Source: Rachycentron canadum
Taxonomy: Eukaryota; Chordata; Actinopteri; Carangiformes; Rachycentridae
Length of the DNA stretch: 64,000 nucleotides
Assembly: GCA_038496675.1 (NCBI GenBank)
Contig: CM076653.1
Span: 25,881,643 to 25,945,642, forward strand
Direction: 5' to 3'
Below are positions 27,201 to 41,400 of this stretch, piece by piece. The notes beneath the pieces were generated by a model, which was given only the letters and a program-made list of their open reading frames with translations, did not search any database and was not told the origin of the DNA. Numbering within the stretch: the first letter of the stretch is position 1; each line of letters begins with the position of its first letter. Both the position numbers and the translations under genes were made by a program.

Positions 27201-30200
27201 AGGGAGTCTTAAAAATTAAAGGAATTTATGAGTGCATCTAAGGACAAGCAGCCTGTTTTTTCCCATCATCTACACACTCACCTTAGGCTTTTACTGACAA
27301 GTACCAGACTGTGGAATGACTCAACAGAGTGAAAGTGTCTCTTTGATGCCTCACACAGATGCACCAAAGAGAGCAGCTGTTTTCTCCCCTTAAATTGCAA
27401 TACACGTCAGTCACATTTTCTCAGCTGGAACAGTTACAGGGATGTAATGGTCTCACAATTATAACAATCATAAAAGTAGTAGTGGAACTTCTGTAATCAT
27501 CAGGAATGTGCTTGAACACCCAGAGTAAAAGAGAGAGAAAAAACTTTGCTATGGGGCCTTAAACATTCAGACAAGACAGGACTTCATGGATGGTTGGACT
27601 ACTGCTGTGAAGATGACTTTTAAAGGCAAATCTGTCTTGTGCTGCTTCAGACACCTTCTAATTCTCCATGTCAGTGCCAGCACATTCCAATAATGCTGTC
27701 TTGTATGAATAATGGGTCACTTTTTATTTATCTCCACGTGCCAATCTCAACCTGAGTCCAACCAGTCCCCACCTCTCACTGCTGGGCAGCTAACAATCCA
27801 AATCTGTTTGCCGATGAAGCCATCAGCCCTGTTCATTGAATCCACAAACACATCTAAAATACTCATTTGCTTATATGTTCACATGCCTCCATTTCCAGAA
27901 AGTGCCATAAAATGAAAGGGATGACTACCGCTGCTCATGCTTCACGCAGCAGGCAGAGCACATAAACCACATCCAAAGGAGGAATCCCACAAAGACCCCA
28001 CTGGGCAGCACATCCCCCGCACACACTGCTGTAAATTAAACTATGTTCGTGTTCAGGAGAGGTGCTGTTAGACATGAAGCTGAGGAGGAAGAGGAGCCCC
28101 AAGCATCGTATTGGTGACTGTACATAAAACTTTCTCACAATTCACAATCAAGTCAACAGCCTTAAAATGGGCTGTTGAGCAGAGAATAGCATGTCTAGGA
28201 CCATGGGGCATTTGCTACAAGACTACAAAAAAAGCTGCTCTGTTTGGCCTGCATCTTCTCTCATCAAGCTCATAACAACAGGATACTGATTTTGAACTAA
28301 AGTAGGTCATCAGTATGAAGAGTCATCTGTCTGTCAGCAACCACTTTACCAGTCTTGCATGTGCTGTCTTGCTATTACTGTTGCAACTAGCAAACAGCAA
28401 AAAATAGTAACAACAGAGGACAAAATTAAATGTTAACACGTGTTACAATATACAACCCTGTTTAAGCTTTATTTCAGCAATGATACCACTGGTAACTGAT
28501 AAACCCCTTTTCTCTGACATTGTGACTCCCACAAGGACGATTGAAGCTCAGCACAGAGTTGAATGTGGGTGATGACAATTAAGTTTAGGTCATTGTTAGC
28601 TAAAACAGACTGGCTTACATAGCTAAGCCTATACAGGACATGTTGCAAAAGGTCAGTTGCAATGCAACTTCAGCTTTCTGCCTGACACAGTGGAGCTGCC
28701 TTAATCAGTGACTAAGATTCAAGAAAAGATTGAACATGCATGAGTTCTGGTAAAGACAACCAATTAGTAAGCTACAATGTATATTAATCAAATGGCAGGA
28801 GTTGGACAGTGTATATGTGCAACTTTATAAAAATAAAGGTCATTTTGAGCTGCAACATACTGGTCTGGTCAAAGCTGGAACTTGAGTGTGGACCTCAGTC
28901 CCAAGCCAGTGCCCTGCCCATGTCTGCATTTAGCCATGTCCCAGAGAGACCGGAGCCTGCTCCACTGGTCAGTAAAGGCCACAGACTCTGTGAGAGGTGA
29001 CGGTGGTCAGACTGAGGGCAGGCAAACTGTAAGCCATTTGGGAGAGCACAGTCTCATGTGTGTCAGCACTGCCACATCACTGCCTACCATGTGTAAGGAT
29101 AAAGAGACCCATCTTTTCATTTTTGTCCTCTGGTATTTTCACGAGAAACCCTTGAGTTTACAGTATGCGTAATGGCTTTCTGCAGACACGAAGCAGCAGC
29201 AGAGCAACATCAGCAGTGCTTACTTCTAATTTTTTCCCCTTTCTTTCTCCATTCTCACTCTGCAAGGGAAACCTCCTGTTCCAACATTTATGAAGAGAAA
29301 ACACAAGTAATTAAGGTGGAAGACCTCCCAACATGTGCATCGGCTTGTAACATGCTACTTTGTTGACTGGTCTTTCTTCTGCTCTTTTTATCCCCTTCTC
29401 CCTGAACGAAAACATGAGGTGAATGATGGGTCAATAAAAGCAGATTATAGCACTCAGGTGGAAATCATTAAGCTGGAATGCAGGTAAGAATGAGATCACT
29501 TTCAATGTGTTTGGCTTTTGAGTGCAACTGAACAGTGAATCAAGACAATTACATGGAAAATGTGAGTGGGTGTACATTCAAGAATATGCACACACTCACA
29601 CCGGCAGTTTACAAAGAGCACAGAGGAATAAAGACATTAATTAATTTGTTCCTGTTCCCGGGAGTTTATTCAAATGCTTTGGAAGTTGTGATGGAAGACA
29701 TATGGAGATGATGGTTTAGATTAGAGAAAACTGAGTCGGGGCCCACACAGACTGAAGAAGCCTATGTCATTGGGAGCAAGCCGCACAGGAAGGCCTGCAT
29801 GGACCCACAGGGCGTGAAAGTCTTTAAGCAGACACACAGCTAAGGCTTGGGACAGGAACAAAATCACCAAAGTAGATAATAAATCTGACCTTAATCTAGG
29901 GATTCTGCTTTTGAGCTTTCGCTAACGATGTATATAAGATGCCTGGATGCCTGTTCTTTGTTGATGGCGGTGATGAGAATATGCAAATAAACTACTCTAA
30001 TTCATTCTGATTTGATTTCCTTCACGGATGTTGTACCTCTACGCATCATGCCTCATGGGAGCAGTGAGGAGATCAGGTTTCTGACCTGCGACACTCTATC
30101 CTGGCGGAGGCATTTGATACCAAGGCATACCGAGTTCCAATAAACACAAAACCTAGCTCACAGAGCTCAACGGCACTCATTGTCCCTTGATGGAAACGGA

Positions 30201-33200
30201 GGGAAATTGAATTGTTGTGTTTATTGATGTGTTTACACTAGACATTGAGTGAAAGTTTATGTTTTTGTCAGTCACAATAATTCTCCTGGAAGGCAGCAGT
30301 GGCATTTGTCATGAGTATTTTAGGACACAGTCCCACTGTTTAGCCTCATACACCCTTTTTATTTCTGAGAAACTGAACGTGTTCTGCAGAGCACCTAAAG
30401 GGCAGACTAATCATCTCTTGGTAAGTTTCTTCAATAAACTCTACGTTAACCAGCCATCAAGATACTATCTAATGCTGTCAAAGAGAAACAGGAGAGAAAA
30501 GTGAGGGTGGAATCTGCAGAATCCCAGATGAGTAGAGAGTCACGACAGCAAGGCCAATGTGAAGACAGACAAATCTTTCATTAGTGCCTGCCTGTCTAAT
30601 GAGTCATTCCTTAGCTACCAGGTGGGGTGGCCCTCACTACACCCCCCTTTTATCCCCCCTGCTTTTTTGTAGACCCCCCACCCTCCCCCTTTCACCTTCT
30701 CAGCATGGTTTCCCTACATTCGCCACCACTGACACAGATACGTAGTGGAGCGGAGAGCAGAGTTAAGGCATGCACTCATTCAGCAGACCAGACAAAGGCC
30801 TGACACAGATATAAACAAGGGAAACAATTAAAGTGGGTCTGCTTGGGGTGGTGTCGAAAACAGCTGCGCATTTAAGTCGCTGTGTCCTGTGAAAGGGTTA
30901 TAAAATTACACAAACTGATGGCAGAGGTGAAGCTGGTTATTAGTGTTATTTCTGTGACTCTGTGGGTCAATGCTCAACTAATAATCTCTGTGTATAAAAA
31001 TTCAACTCTGAGTTGGATGGAGGTTGGGTCAAGGCTGTTCCCCATGTGTTGCTTGGCAGCTGCCGCAGCCAAACAGCTTTTCTTGCTGCAGTAAAAACCA
31101 GCCATGTGCATATAGATGCAGGACCAGATGCTTTAAGAGTAAGTTTTAAAATCTCAGTCCATTTATTCCCCAACTATCACATATGTGCATATATGCCGTG
31201 GTTCTATTTTTTAATAATCGTTTTATCCATAAAAGACAGGTCCACAAAGCCAAGTGCTTTTCTCAATTTAGACTTTTATGATCCTTAAAATCAAAAAATG
31301 TTTCATTTCATGTACAGCAATTAAATTAGATTTTTAAATGGTTCTTTTCTTCCTAAAGTAGATTTGGAAAATATTCTCAACAATGACCTCAATGACTCTC
31401 CCCTAACCTATTTCACTCCCCTCTTCCTCTCTCACTCCTCTTGGCTGTCTCTTTGCCTCTGACTTTCTCTCCTCCCTCCTATTCTCTTCAACCTGACACG
31501 TGGGGAAATGCACCAGTGCAAACTCTGTCCAATAAACACAGTTGTGCTGAGACCACATCTATTTCAGTCTCGGCTCTTGGAATAGGAAGCAGACTGATCT
31601 GGACCCACACACAGCTGTGATAGTACACCATCTCATTTCCATACTCGCCACTCTGTAACTGTATTTAATAGAAAAGAGATTGTGGAAAAAAACCTGTTCC
31701 ATCTAACATAGTCTTCCTGGCAAAACACCTGGCTGGTGCATTTGTGGTCTCTATCCAACTCCTTTTTTTGGTTTGTTTTCTGCCAGTTCTTTCAGTGCAA
31801 AATGCATTTCCTCCTGTCTTCTCAGTGAGGATGAGGAGGACCTTTGACACCTGTCTGTCAGTGGCTTAGATAAGGACATAATTTAGTGAACCTGACATCC
31901 AGTCTAATAAGAGCAGCTCCCTGTCATCAGTGTTGCTCTCAACCCATAATGACCCTTGGTAATTACTTCCACCAGTCACACTGGCACTTAAAAACACATT
32001 TGGCAGGGCAGAAAGTAGAATCTGATTACATTTCACAAAGCATCACTGCCCAATCAAAACTGTGTATATATACATTTATGAATTTTGAATGGATTTTTTC
32101 ACATAATGAATTAAATGATGTGGTTTTCCTCTATGTCTTGACAAAACTTAGTCAATGGCTGGATATGCTCATTGTGCTATTTGAGGTTGAGCGTTATCAA
32201 AAAATGGAAAAAAGTTTGAAATAGTGACTGAAATGTCAGACTACAAAGACTACATCTTAACTTAAAACTGTTGAAAAATGTGCCTTTTGGAGATACAAGG
32301 TTTTCACACAGCAGCAATTAAAAGGAGCATATCAATGCCTGTGTTGCACTAAGCACATGTCACAAATCTTACAAAGGAAACAAGCAGTAATGGATCTATC
32401 TGTAAGCGTATGGAGGCTTATTTATCTGGCTACTGAACAAAATAAAGCCTGGACTGAAAACTGCACCTGCAAGAGCTCCAAGTTCTCCAGAATTAAAGTA
32501 TGTATGGGGAAAACACAGACTCTAAATGAAGCAGACCGAAGTAGGCAGAAACAACAGAAAGACCAAGCTCTCACTCTCTCACATACTGTGTAATATCTCC
32601 AAACACAACTCATTTCTTGGCTGTGAGTGGCTAATGCCATTATCTTTGATCCAGATCCACAATCAGACTGGCACAGACGTTACCTACAGTACAATCATCA
32701 AACAAGCTAGCGCATGAGTTTGTTTTTACAGTCTGTGTAATCTTTCCTTTTTTTACCCAGCCTTCAAAGTCTTCACAGTGAAATGATTTCTAATGAATCC
32801 AGGGAGGAGGTGCAATGAGGAAGGAATTTTATCAAAGTGCTGTCCAGCTTTAGTAGGTGTGGGTGGACATAAAATGGGACACAAATGTTACTCTGTAGTG
32901 ATTTGTGATCATAAACATCAGTTTCCACAACTGCCCTGGCCTTGCATGACTGACCTGTCATGCCAGACTGTTGCACCTTGGCACTGGCTTTGCTATGCCA
33001 AGGTGGGTGTGAAGTGTGATCTAGCTGCTGAAAGGCAGCAGAGCCTGGCGAAGGCTCAAGTCAGCACTCTGATTGACAACCAAAGAGGCAATTTGAGGGG
33101 CGTGATATGTGATTTGGGTGCCAACTTAAGTTTGAAACTGTCAATAATAAATATGAGATGCAATTAGAGTACAATCCAAATTGTTTCACAGGCATCAAAT

Positions 33201-35363
33201 ACACTAAAATAGAACATTTCTTATGGGCGGGAGGAGGCAGTTTGACCCTGAATTATTAATTATCTCTGTTGTTTAGGGGGTGTTTTGTTTGGATAGACAC
33301 GTCTTTATTCTGAGGTGTCATTGAAATGAATATAATCCACGCTTGGCACAGACAGTCAAAGGACTCAAAGACCTGTTTTGTCCTCTGGGGCCAACATGTT
33401 TGCCGAACTGGAACAAATTCACAATCAACATGACGGACTGCTTTCTCTTCAAAATCCCACTAAACAATACAAAATGACTGATGGGTTCACTGTGCTATTC
33501 CTCCTGATGTTTCACACCCTTGTTAACCCATGATAAGGATTAAATATTTGCTTATCAAGCCAAATAAGTGAGGTCAATGACAGGCTATCGGCATAATAAA
33601 TGTTATATTTTGTTTTCTTGTTTTTTTTTCTAGATTAAACTTCTCTTTTCTGCCTGTCTTGTGTAAACTGGTGGTCAAGCACTGTTGCTCAACATGTACT
33701 GTTAGCACAGGATAAAAATGTTTAGCAGTTTGCTGGAGTTATTTGATTTTACAACAACAAAGCACTACTGTCATCAGCTGGACATTTTAGTTACCACGTC
33801 CCAGAACATGTGACTGGTTTCAAGAAAAGCAGTGCGATATCTCAAATATTCAAGCATGCAATCCTCCCTGTCACCTTGTTGGGTAGGGTCAACTATCATT
33901 ATTCTCCAGTGTCACAGGGCCTCATAGCGCCCCATGACATATTTGGACTGGTCTGAATAAATACAGTGATACAGTGCCTTAGATCACTGTACCACAGAGG
34001 GCCGGTCTCAGAGAGAAAAGGTAACTGCAGCTCAAATCCTTCAAACTTTGACACACGTACACGCACACACAGCAGACATTAATCCATATTACGTTGAAAG
34101 GAGATACAAGGGGACAACAAGAAATTGCAGTAATACCCCTTTGATAGATATGAGTGCCCGCTCTTGTTACCCAGGGAGAATCACCAAGAGATGGTACAGT
34201 ATTTTGGGCTCCCTATCTACATTTTTCAGCAACACACTGGGCCTCTTGCTCATCATTCATCTGCCACATAAGAGCGTATCCAACTGCTCCCTCCAAAAAG
34301 TATTGTTCAACTGCACTGGAGTAAGTAAGGCATTTATGTAAAGTAAGGCCTTTCTGCATAGTGCATAGTTTTTAATGAAATAAATTTAGCAAATGTAATA
34401 TCTCTTGTTTATAAATAGAAAAGAGTTCTTGTGCTTTATTTATTAGTTTCTCTGTATGACAACCTAACCAATGACTTACGAGAATGACTATTTTTGAAAA
34501 ATATGCACGCTTGGGAAATTCAACAAGGCCCATATCTTCAATGCAAAACAAAGGGGGAAATGACTGCCTCAATGAAAAGGTGGTGTGCTTTACCAGCAAC
34601 TGCTGCCCACTTTGAAGACAGACATACCTGGCGTTCAGCAAACATGCCCTCAGAATATAAATCACACTAAGGGATTTTTGAAAACCACCATTAGCAGCCA
34701 GTCATGCATCCCTGTAGCATGACAGTGTCAAAGTGGAGAGGGATTGGCTGGCACACCTAAAGACCTTCAGTTTCTGATAGGATAAAAAGGCGTTCTGGCT
34801 CAAAGCACTAAAGAGGATCAGCAGTCTTTTGGCAAGAAAGAATGTAAAGTGTTCTCTTACCTTATTTAGCCAAAGCCAGCCATCATATCACAGAGCATGC
34901 AATGGAAAAAAAAGGAGAGATACAGGAGGAGAGATAAGATTGTCATCCAAAGCCATTATGATCCACAGCTATAAAAAACAATGTCAACAAAACATACCAT
35001 AATAAAGTAGTGAAAAGATATTTGTGGTATGGGGATGTCAAGGTGTGCAGAGCCCAGTGGCATTCACATTATTCAGGGAGGAACCAAATGTTAAGTGTTA
35101 AAAAGAGTCTCCATAACATTTATATTGTAGAAAAGGAATGTGGTAGATAAGACTAAGACTAAGATCAAATTTAATCTCTTAATAGGTGCATGAATCTGAC
35201 ACATTTCCCAGGTAATGATCCATTTGATTTCACCACTAATGGCTAAAACAACCTTAGTCACTCTACCAACACATTCTAATATACACCTACTATTGACTGT
35301 GGCCTCGAGTCTTTACGATCTTTCAGCAAAACTGGACATTTACCTGTATAAGTGTGTGCGTGT

Positions 35364-35414
<51 letters not shown>

Positions 35415-38400
35415 CATGTGAAGAGTGAGTGTTTGTGTGTCTCCCAGAATGATAGAGATAAAAGATTCCTGGCAGTCTGTAAAAGGAAAAGTACTGACAC
35501 ATGGGATTTTTTAACGGAACATGTTACAGAGAATAAAATAAAAGAGAACTTGGTGAAAACATCGACAGGGGTGTTAAAATGTCCGAAATGTGTTCTACCT
35601 TCTAAAGTATCAGCATGTTTGTGATGCTTTGGTTATAGTTCATGACTCACCTGTGCAGAGTGAGTGTCTTTACCATGCTATCCTATCTGGTATCCACCAC
35701 CCCCCCGAAAGCATTACTGTGCATGAGTTAACAGGTTTAACTATTCAGACAAGACGGGAGGCCAGTCTAATAAAGCTGGAGAAGAAAAGAGAGAAGGACC
35801 TTGCTCTCTGTACAGCAGGGGGTATGCTTTCTGCATGGCTGCATCTACATTTATGAAGGCATACATTTGAAAAAATAAAGTCAATGAAACAGAACGGTGG
35901 TTCTGGTATTTCAAATTCTTACCCCCCAAAAACTAGAGCCTTAAATATCGAATTTACATAAATGTACATACATTTTTTTTTAAAGCTGCACTTTTAATTT
36001 AATGGATCTAAGTTTTGGTGTTAATACAAATTAAATATGTCAAGTATTGCAATTTGTGGATTATTTCTAGTGAATTTTCTTTTTGGAAATATATTGTTCC
36101 ATATATTTATTTTGATAATACACAAGAGCCAAAGTCAAGGTAAGCTTGTTGCTGATAATTAGGTATATGTTATTGTTATGTGACTGCTCTCTTCTCCATA
36201 GCTGGCTACATTGCTGTACATATAGAGATGATTATTCCTGGAACAAATTCACTAAACAACTGTTAACAAAAAAATAACTTGGCTGAAAGAACAGACAAAA
36301 ACTGCTCGATTTAGGCTCTCTTCAAACGGTGCATGACCACACACCTTTTCAATACAGTTTGCTGTGCAGGGTGTAGCCCTGATGCCATTCAAAAGAGACT
36401 ATTTATTTATTTATTTATTTATTTGCACAGCGATCATGATGGATTGTAAATCTTAGAATTCACCTTTATGTCCCTTTCACCTTTGATTGACCCATAAAAA
36501 TCAGCCAGATTTAAGAACCTGATCTTGAAAACAATATTTATGACATTATACGACCCGATCAAAAAAAAAATCCCTGTTTTTTGTGGGGGGGAGGGAGGGG
36601 GAGGGTGTATGTTGGGGCAGTGAAGGGTTTTTTTGGGGCTGCGTGAGACAGGTTTTCAACAGGCAACAGCCCTGCACGATCGCACTGTAACAAGTTCAGA
36701 CACCTTAGCCTAACACTCTTGTGCCAGACTCAGGCTGTTTGATGTTTTCATATTAAGCAACTCCATTCCACTGACACCCCCCCCCCCCCAACCCCCCAAC
36801 CCCTCCTTTATCCACCCTGTCTTGACCCTGTGCCAGTTTCACCAAAAATCTTTCCAAGCACACCTGGTAGTGGTTAGGCTCAAGCACAGCACAAGGCTCC
36901 TGAGTGCTGCTGCAGAAGGCAGGAGGAACTCGACAGAAAAGGTGCTCTAATTAACACATCTACACTATACACTGTATTTCATAGTGTTCGACGTATGTAG
37001 GTGGGTGTACTATGTTCATAGGGTGAACAAAGGTAACTGCAGGTGAGTTTTGAAAGTCTACGAACGAACCAATTGCATCTATTTTTTTTTTTAAACTGAA
37101 ATAACAGTTCTCAAAATAGGTTTGACCCACATTTAGAGGGTAGTGTTTTGTGACGATGATTATTATTATTATTATTATTGCAGAGTAACGTTCTTGTAAA
37201 ATTTTGCTGCACCTGCTCAGGGGTGTTGGACAGTTAAATCACTTTACCATAGATGGAGTTCAGGAGCTTTAGAATGAGTTGTATGTAAGACTAGTATCAG
37301 CAGGTACAATAGATACTTTATGAGCCCAGCGGTTAGTCTGTGCAAATATGTTCATGTTCTCTAAAACTTTTTTCTTGTTGTTTTCAAGTTTGCACTGGGT
37401 GTCTGACTGGACGATGCTTGGCTCTGATCTGGTTCAGATAAATGTGGAACTTTGGAATTGTTGGACAAAGCCAGCTGGATTCCATAAAGGTCTCAAAGCG
37501 GCCTTTGCGTTCCCTGTAAAAGCCACGGGATTTAACCAGCGGACAACATAGCCTCTATATATTCTAAATATTACATGATTAGAAAGAGGGGAGGTTAGAT
37601 AAGCAGGGCAGAATATACCACACAATTACAGACTTAAAAATACAATCTGTGTTTGGACTAAGAACAATGGCGGCTTGTGAATGAATGCTATGAATTGCAT
37701 ACTATTAAAGTATGATGACGAAAGAAAGAACATATTTTGCTCAATGACTAAAACAAACATTGAAACATTCCTAATGGCATCCAGAGGGCGAAACAGAAAT
37801 GTTTGTTTACAGTGTCAGAGTAATGGCTGTGCTATTTCATTTGGTTCATTTGGTTCATTTGGTTTCACGTGGACTATTGTTGATATGTTTGATCATTGGC
37901 TGGAAGGATTTGGGTTTTTTTGTTTTCTATTATTGCCTATTTAACCTTCCATAATTGGACAGAGGGAAGCTGTGACAGCTGCACTAGACTGTCAGCCAAC
38001 ATAAGTTTTTGACCAGATCATTTTAAAAAAGAGAAATTTCAGATCTCAGTGTTGGCTGTATGTAAAGCTGTGATTTGTAAGATGGTGCTATTTTTAATCT
38101 GATGGTATTGTTGGTAGCCAGCAGTCATTGCTCTGGTGTTTGTGCTGCACTTCCAAGAAATTATTTTGTGTTTAAACAGTGTCGGCATACAGGGCTGTAG
38201 CATCTTTCTTTTGACTTGCACAGTAAGCTCCTGGTCTTTTCTTTGTCCTTTGTTGGTTATGTTAACCATCCAGGCCTTTCTTCTGTTTATTCAACAAAAT
38301 GCTTTTGCTAGCAGTGTTGTGAAACTCATCGCTTCCTGTGCATTAGAGAATGTTATTGAAAAACAGCCATGCTAGCTGCTCTGTGAGGCTGTAATTCAGC

Positions 38401-41400
38401 AGAGCAATGCTTTCACTCATGTGTCAATATCAGCATGCCAACATCATCACAATGGCAATTTTCACATGATGATAATGAAAGGGATAATGCTTATCATGTT
38501 CACTGGTTCAGAGTGTTAACATCTACAAATGATTGCTAAGCATAAAAAAAATTAAAAAAAAAAAAATGCACAATGATGGTGGTAATGATAAAAAGAAAAA
38601 GCAGAGAAAAAGCAGTTCACCCGGAGGACATCAATGTTTGAATCCAATTTAATCCATCCAACTGTTCTTGAGAAATTTCCCTCAAAGCTTTATATCAAAT
38701 CATTGTGGAGCTACAGGAAAAGTCTTGTGTGCACCAAATTCATTAGAATTCATCCTTTGGGCACCCAATCAAATATTATGGCAAATGTCAGCCTCATGGT
38801 GGCATTGGAGGAAAAGTCAGGGGATTAATTAAGTCAGTATAAATTATCGTCTAGGAACCTTGACAATGTGCAAAACTCTGTCAAAATCTATTAAATAGTT
38901 TAATTTATTATATTTCAATCTGGCCTAAATTGGTAGTCCAGCCAACATCACCATCCCTAGGGCAACACAGTTAACATTTTGTACATGAAAATGTAATAAA
39001 GTAAAATTATTTTACTTTAAGATACAGCTGGCAAAGTGAAATAGTGTCAAGCACTCGTAAGTCAGTCCTCTACTAACAATGGTATAATCACATAGAATTG
39101 GAAATGAAATATATTGACAGTGACAAAAAAGTCATTCTGAATTGTGACTTATTCTTTGCATATATTGATCAAAAAATAAAATATATAAAGTCGACATGAT
39201 CTTCTTGCTTTGAACAAAATGTGTCACCAATAAATTAACAATTAACAACCTGTCAGCATCTGGTACCAATCCAAAAAAGCTGAAAACATAAATAAGAAAA
39301 AATCTAGTAATGTTTTCCCACTGGACGAGCAGGTCCATGGCATGACGTTTCCGCTTCAAATAGTGACCTTTGACTCCCTGATATCAACAGCTCCTAGAGG
39401 CAGGCTTCCTCATCAACAGCTAATTGTCTCCCTTAAGAAAATACACTATGTTTGAGGATCTACAGGGGGAGGCCCCCTTCTAAGACCAGTTCAACAGTAA
39501 GTCATTTGTTACCAATCATGTCAGCAAGAGCTCACCCCTCAACAACTTATTCTCAACACTGTAAAGGATTGATCTTAACAGTGTTTGATTGATACTGCTC
39601 CAGCATTTCCTCAGGAAAAATCTCATTAAATGTTAAATGCAGATAGTTTTTGATTTTATCCACACCAGATAACTGGCTAAATGTGTCCTGCAGCCACCTA
39701 CATTAAGTGCAGCATGTCAACCCACTGCACTCTCAGATTTAGAAACAATCCATGTGTTAAGAATAGCCATATTTACAAAGGTTGCAGACCGGAGAAACTG
39801 GAGAAGGGTCGGGGGCATTCCTCAGACTACTGGGTTTGAGATTGAGAAACTTGTTCTGGACAGCTAGCTTGCATGTGTTTCTTCTGTCCATGTAGTCTGA
39901 ATGTGGGAATATTGCAGCTCATATACCCTATCAATACTATGTTTTACATAGTGAGTATTATATAAACTACTCTATCTCAATGGTTAACCCTTGACCTGAA
40001 TAATTTGGAGCTTTTTTACCCTTTCATCCTCAAGTCAACAGAACGACTTGAAGCCACAAATTGTCTCTACATCTTAGACTTTTCCTGAAACAAGCGTTTA
40101 CATAAATATAAAGAAAAATGTCTCCCCTACTGTCATGTCAAAATGTGTATAACTGCAGCAGAGTGAACACTTTGTGTTTGCATTGCGGGAGAGCAAGTCT
40201 GTACTTAGCATGTTGTTTTTAGCTAGTCTTAATGTCTTCCATGTCTGGGCCCATTTGTCTCTGGGCTGACTGGGCCACATCAGTGGGGAATAAGGAGGAG
40301 AAAAGTGAAGTCTGCATGTGTGTGATGTGTGTGACAGCTGCAGGACTGGTTCACAGGGCCACTGCGGCCCACTCTGTTACACCAGCCAACAAGCCTGCAA
40401 CTGTAATTAGCACATTTATGGTGAGATTTTTGTTTTAACTGGTCTGTGTTTGCACTTTAGTCTTGTCTATGTATTTAACAAACATACATGGGAATGCAAA
40501 TGTAAGTAGCATTTACTGTGGCAAGTAGCAGAATATCATTTGACAGTTGTGCACGTTGAAGGATATGATTGTTTTCTATTAAAATTTTGGGGAAAAAAAT
40601 TATAAGATTGCTATTTGAGAGGGGAAACATGGAAAAGGTTTAACTCTGAATACAGGAGAGTAATGAGATGCATTTGGGGTGGTGGTGACAGAGAAGGCTG
40701 GAAGTGCTCACTGGAGTTTGAGGTGATTCATATCAATCTGTTTGACAGTGAGGTCAGACCGAGTCCTCCACTGTTTATCCAAACTGCCAAGCAGAGAGCT
40801 GGTGCAGGTGAATATCTGATCCCTGGACCTTAAAATCTTTATTTGTATGTTTTGTTCTCTTCTGTGTACTGGTACTGGAGGATAAATCTGCAAACCCTCC
40901 ATTGAAAATATAGTTGCTGTGTTTATAATGTAGATTTATAACACACTTTACTTATCCAACTCTTTTATCTCATGTGGTTAAAAACAAACATCCATCCATT
41001 TCTTTTTGTACCTGCATTTTGTTTAAGGTTGCAGTGGTCTGGAGCCTATCCCAGAAAGCACTGGGTAAGATGCAAGGAAACACTGGTAATGTTGCGAGTA
41101 ACACAGGCAGACAATCACAGCTACAGCCACATTCACACCTGTGAGCAGTTTAGAGTTTCCCATTCATCTGACCCAAATATCTGCTCCCACAGGAAATCCA
41201 CACAAACACAGGGAGAACTCTATAAAAATACAGACAAAAGGGAACAGACAGGTTTGGATACTATCAAACCTGTTTTCTTTTTTTGCTGTAAGCCAACAGA
41301 GCTGATGTCATTTTCTTCTTTTTAAGAAGTTACTAATTATAAATATATATATTTTTGTAAATACATTGTAACCAAAATCCGAGAGGTAATCACAACTGGA

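Noticed and set aside
32793..33167. Open frame of 124 codons on the + strand
   Set aside because: No recognised domain and no splice context; likely chance.
38085..38096. MEF2-like site CTATTTTTAA in intron 3
   Set aside because: Matches the loose consensus, but a site of this kind is expected by chance many times in AT-rich DNA.
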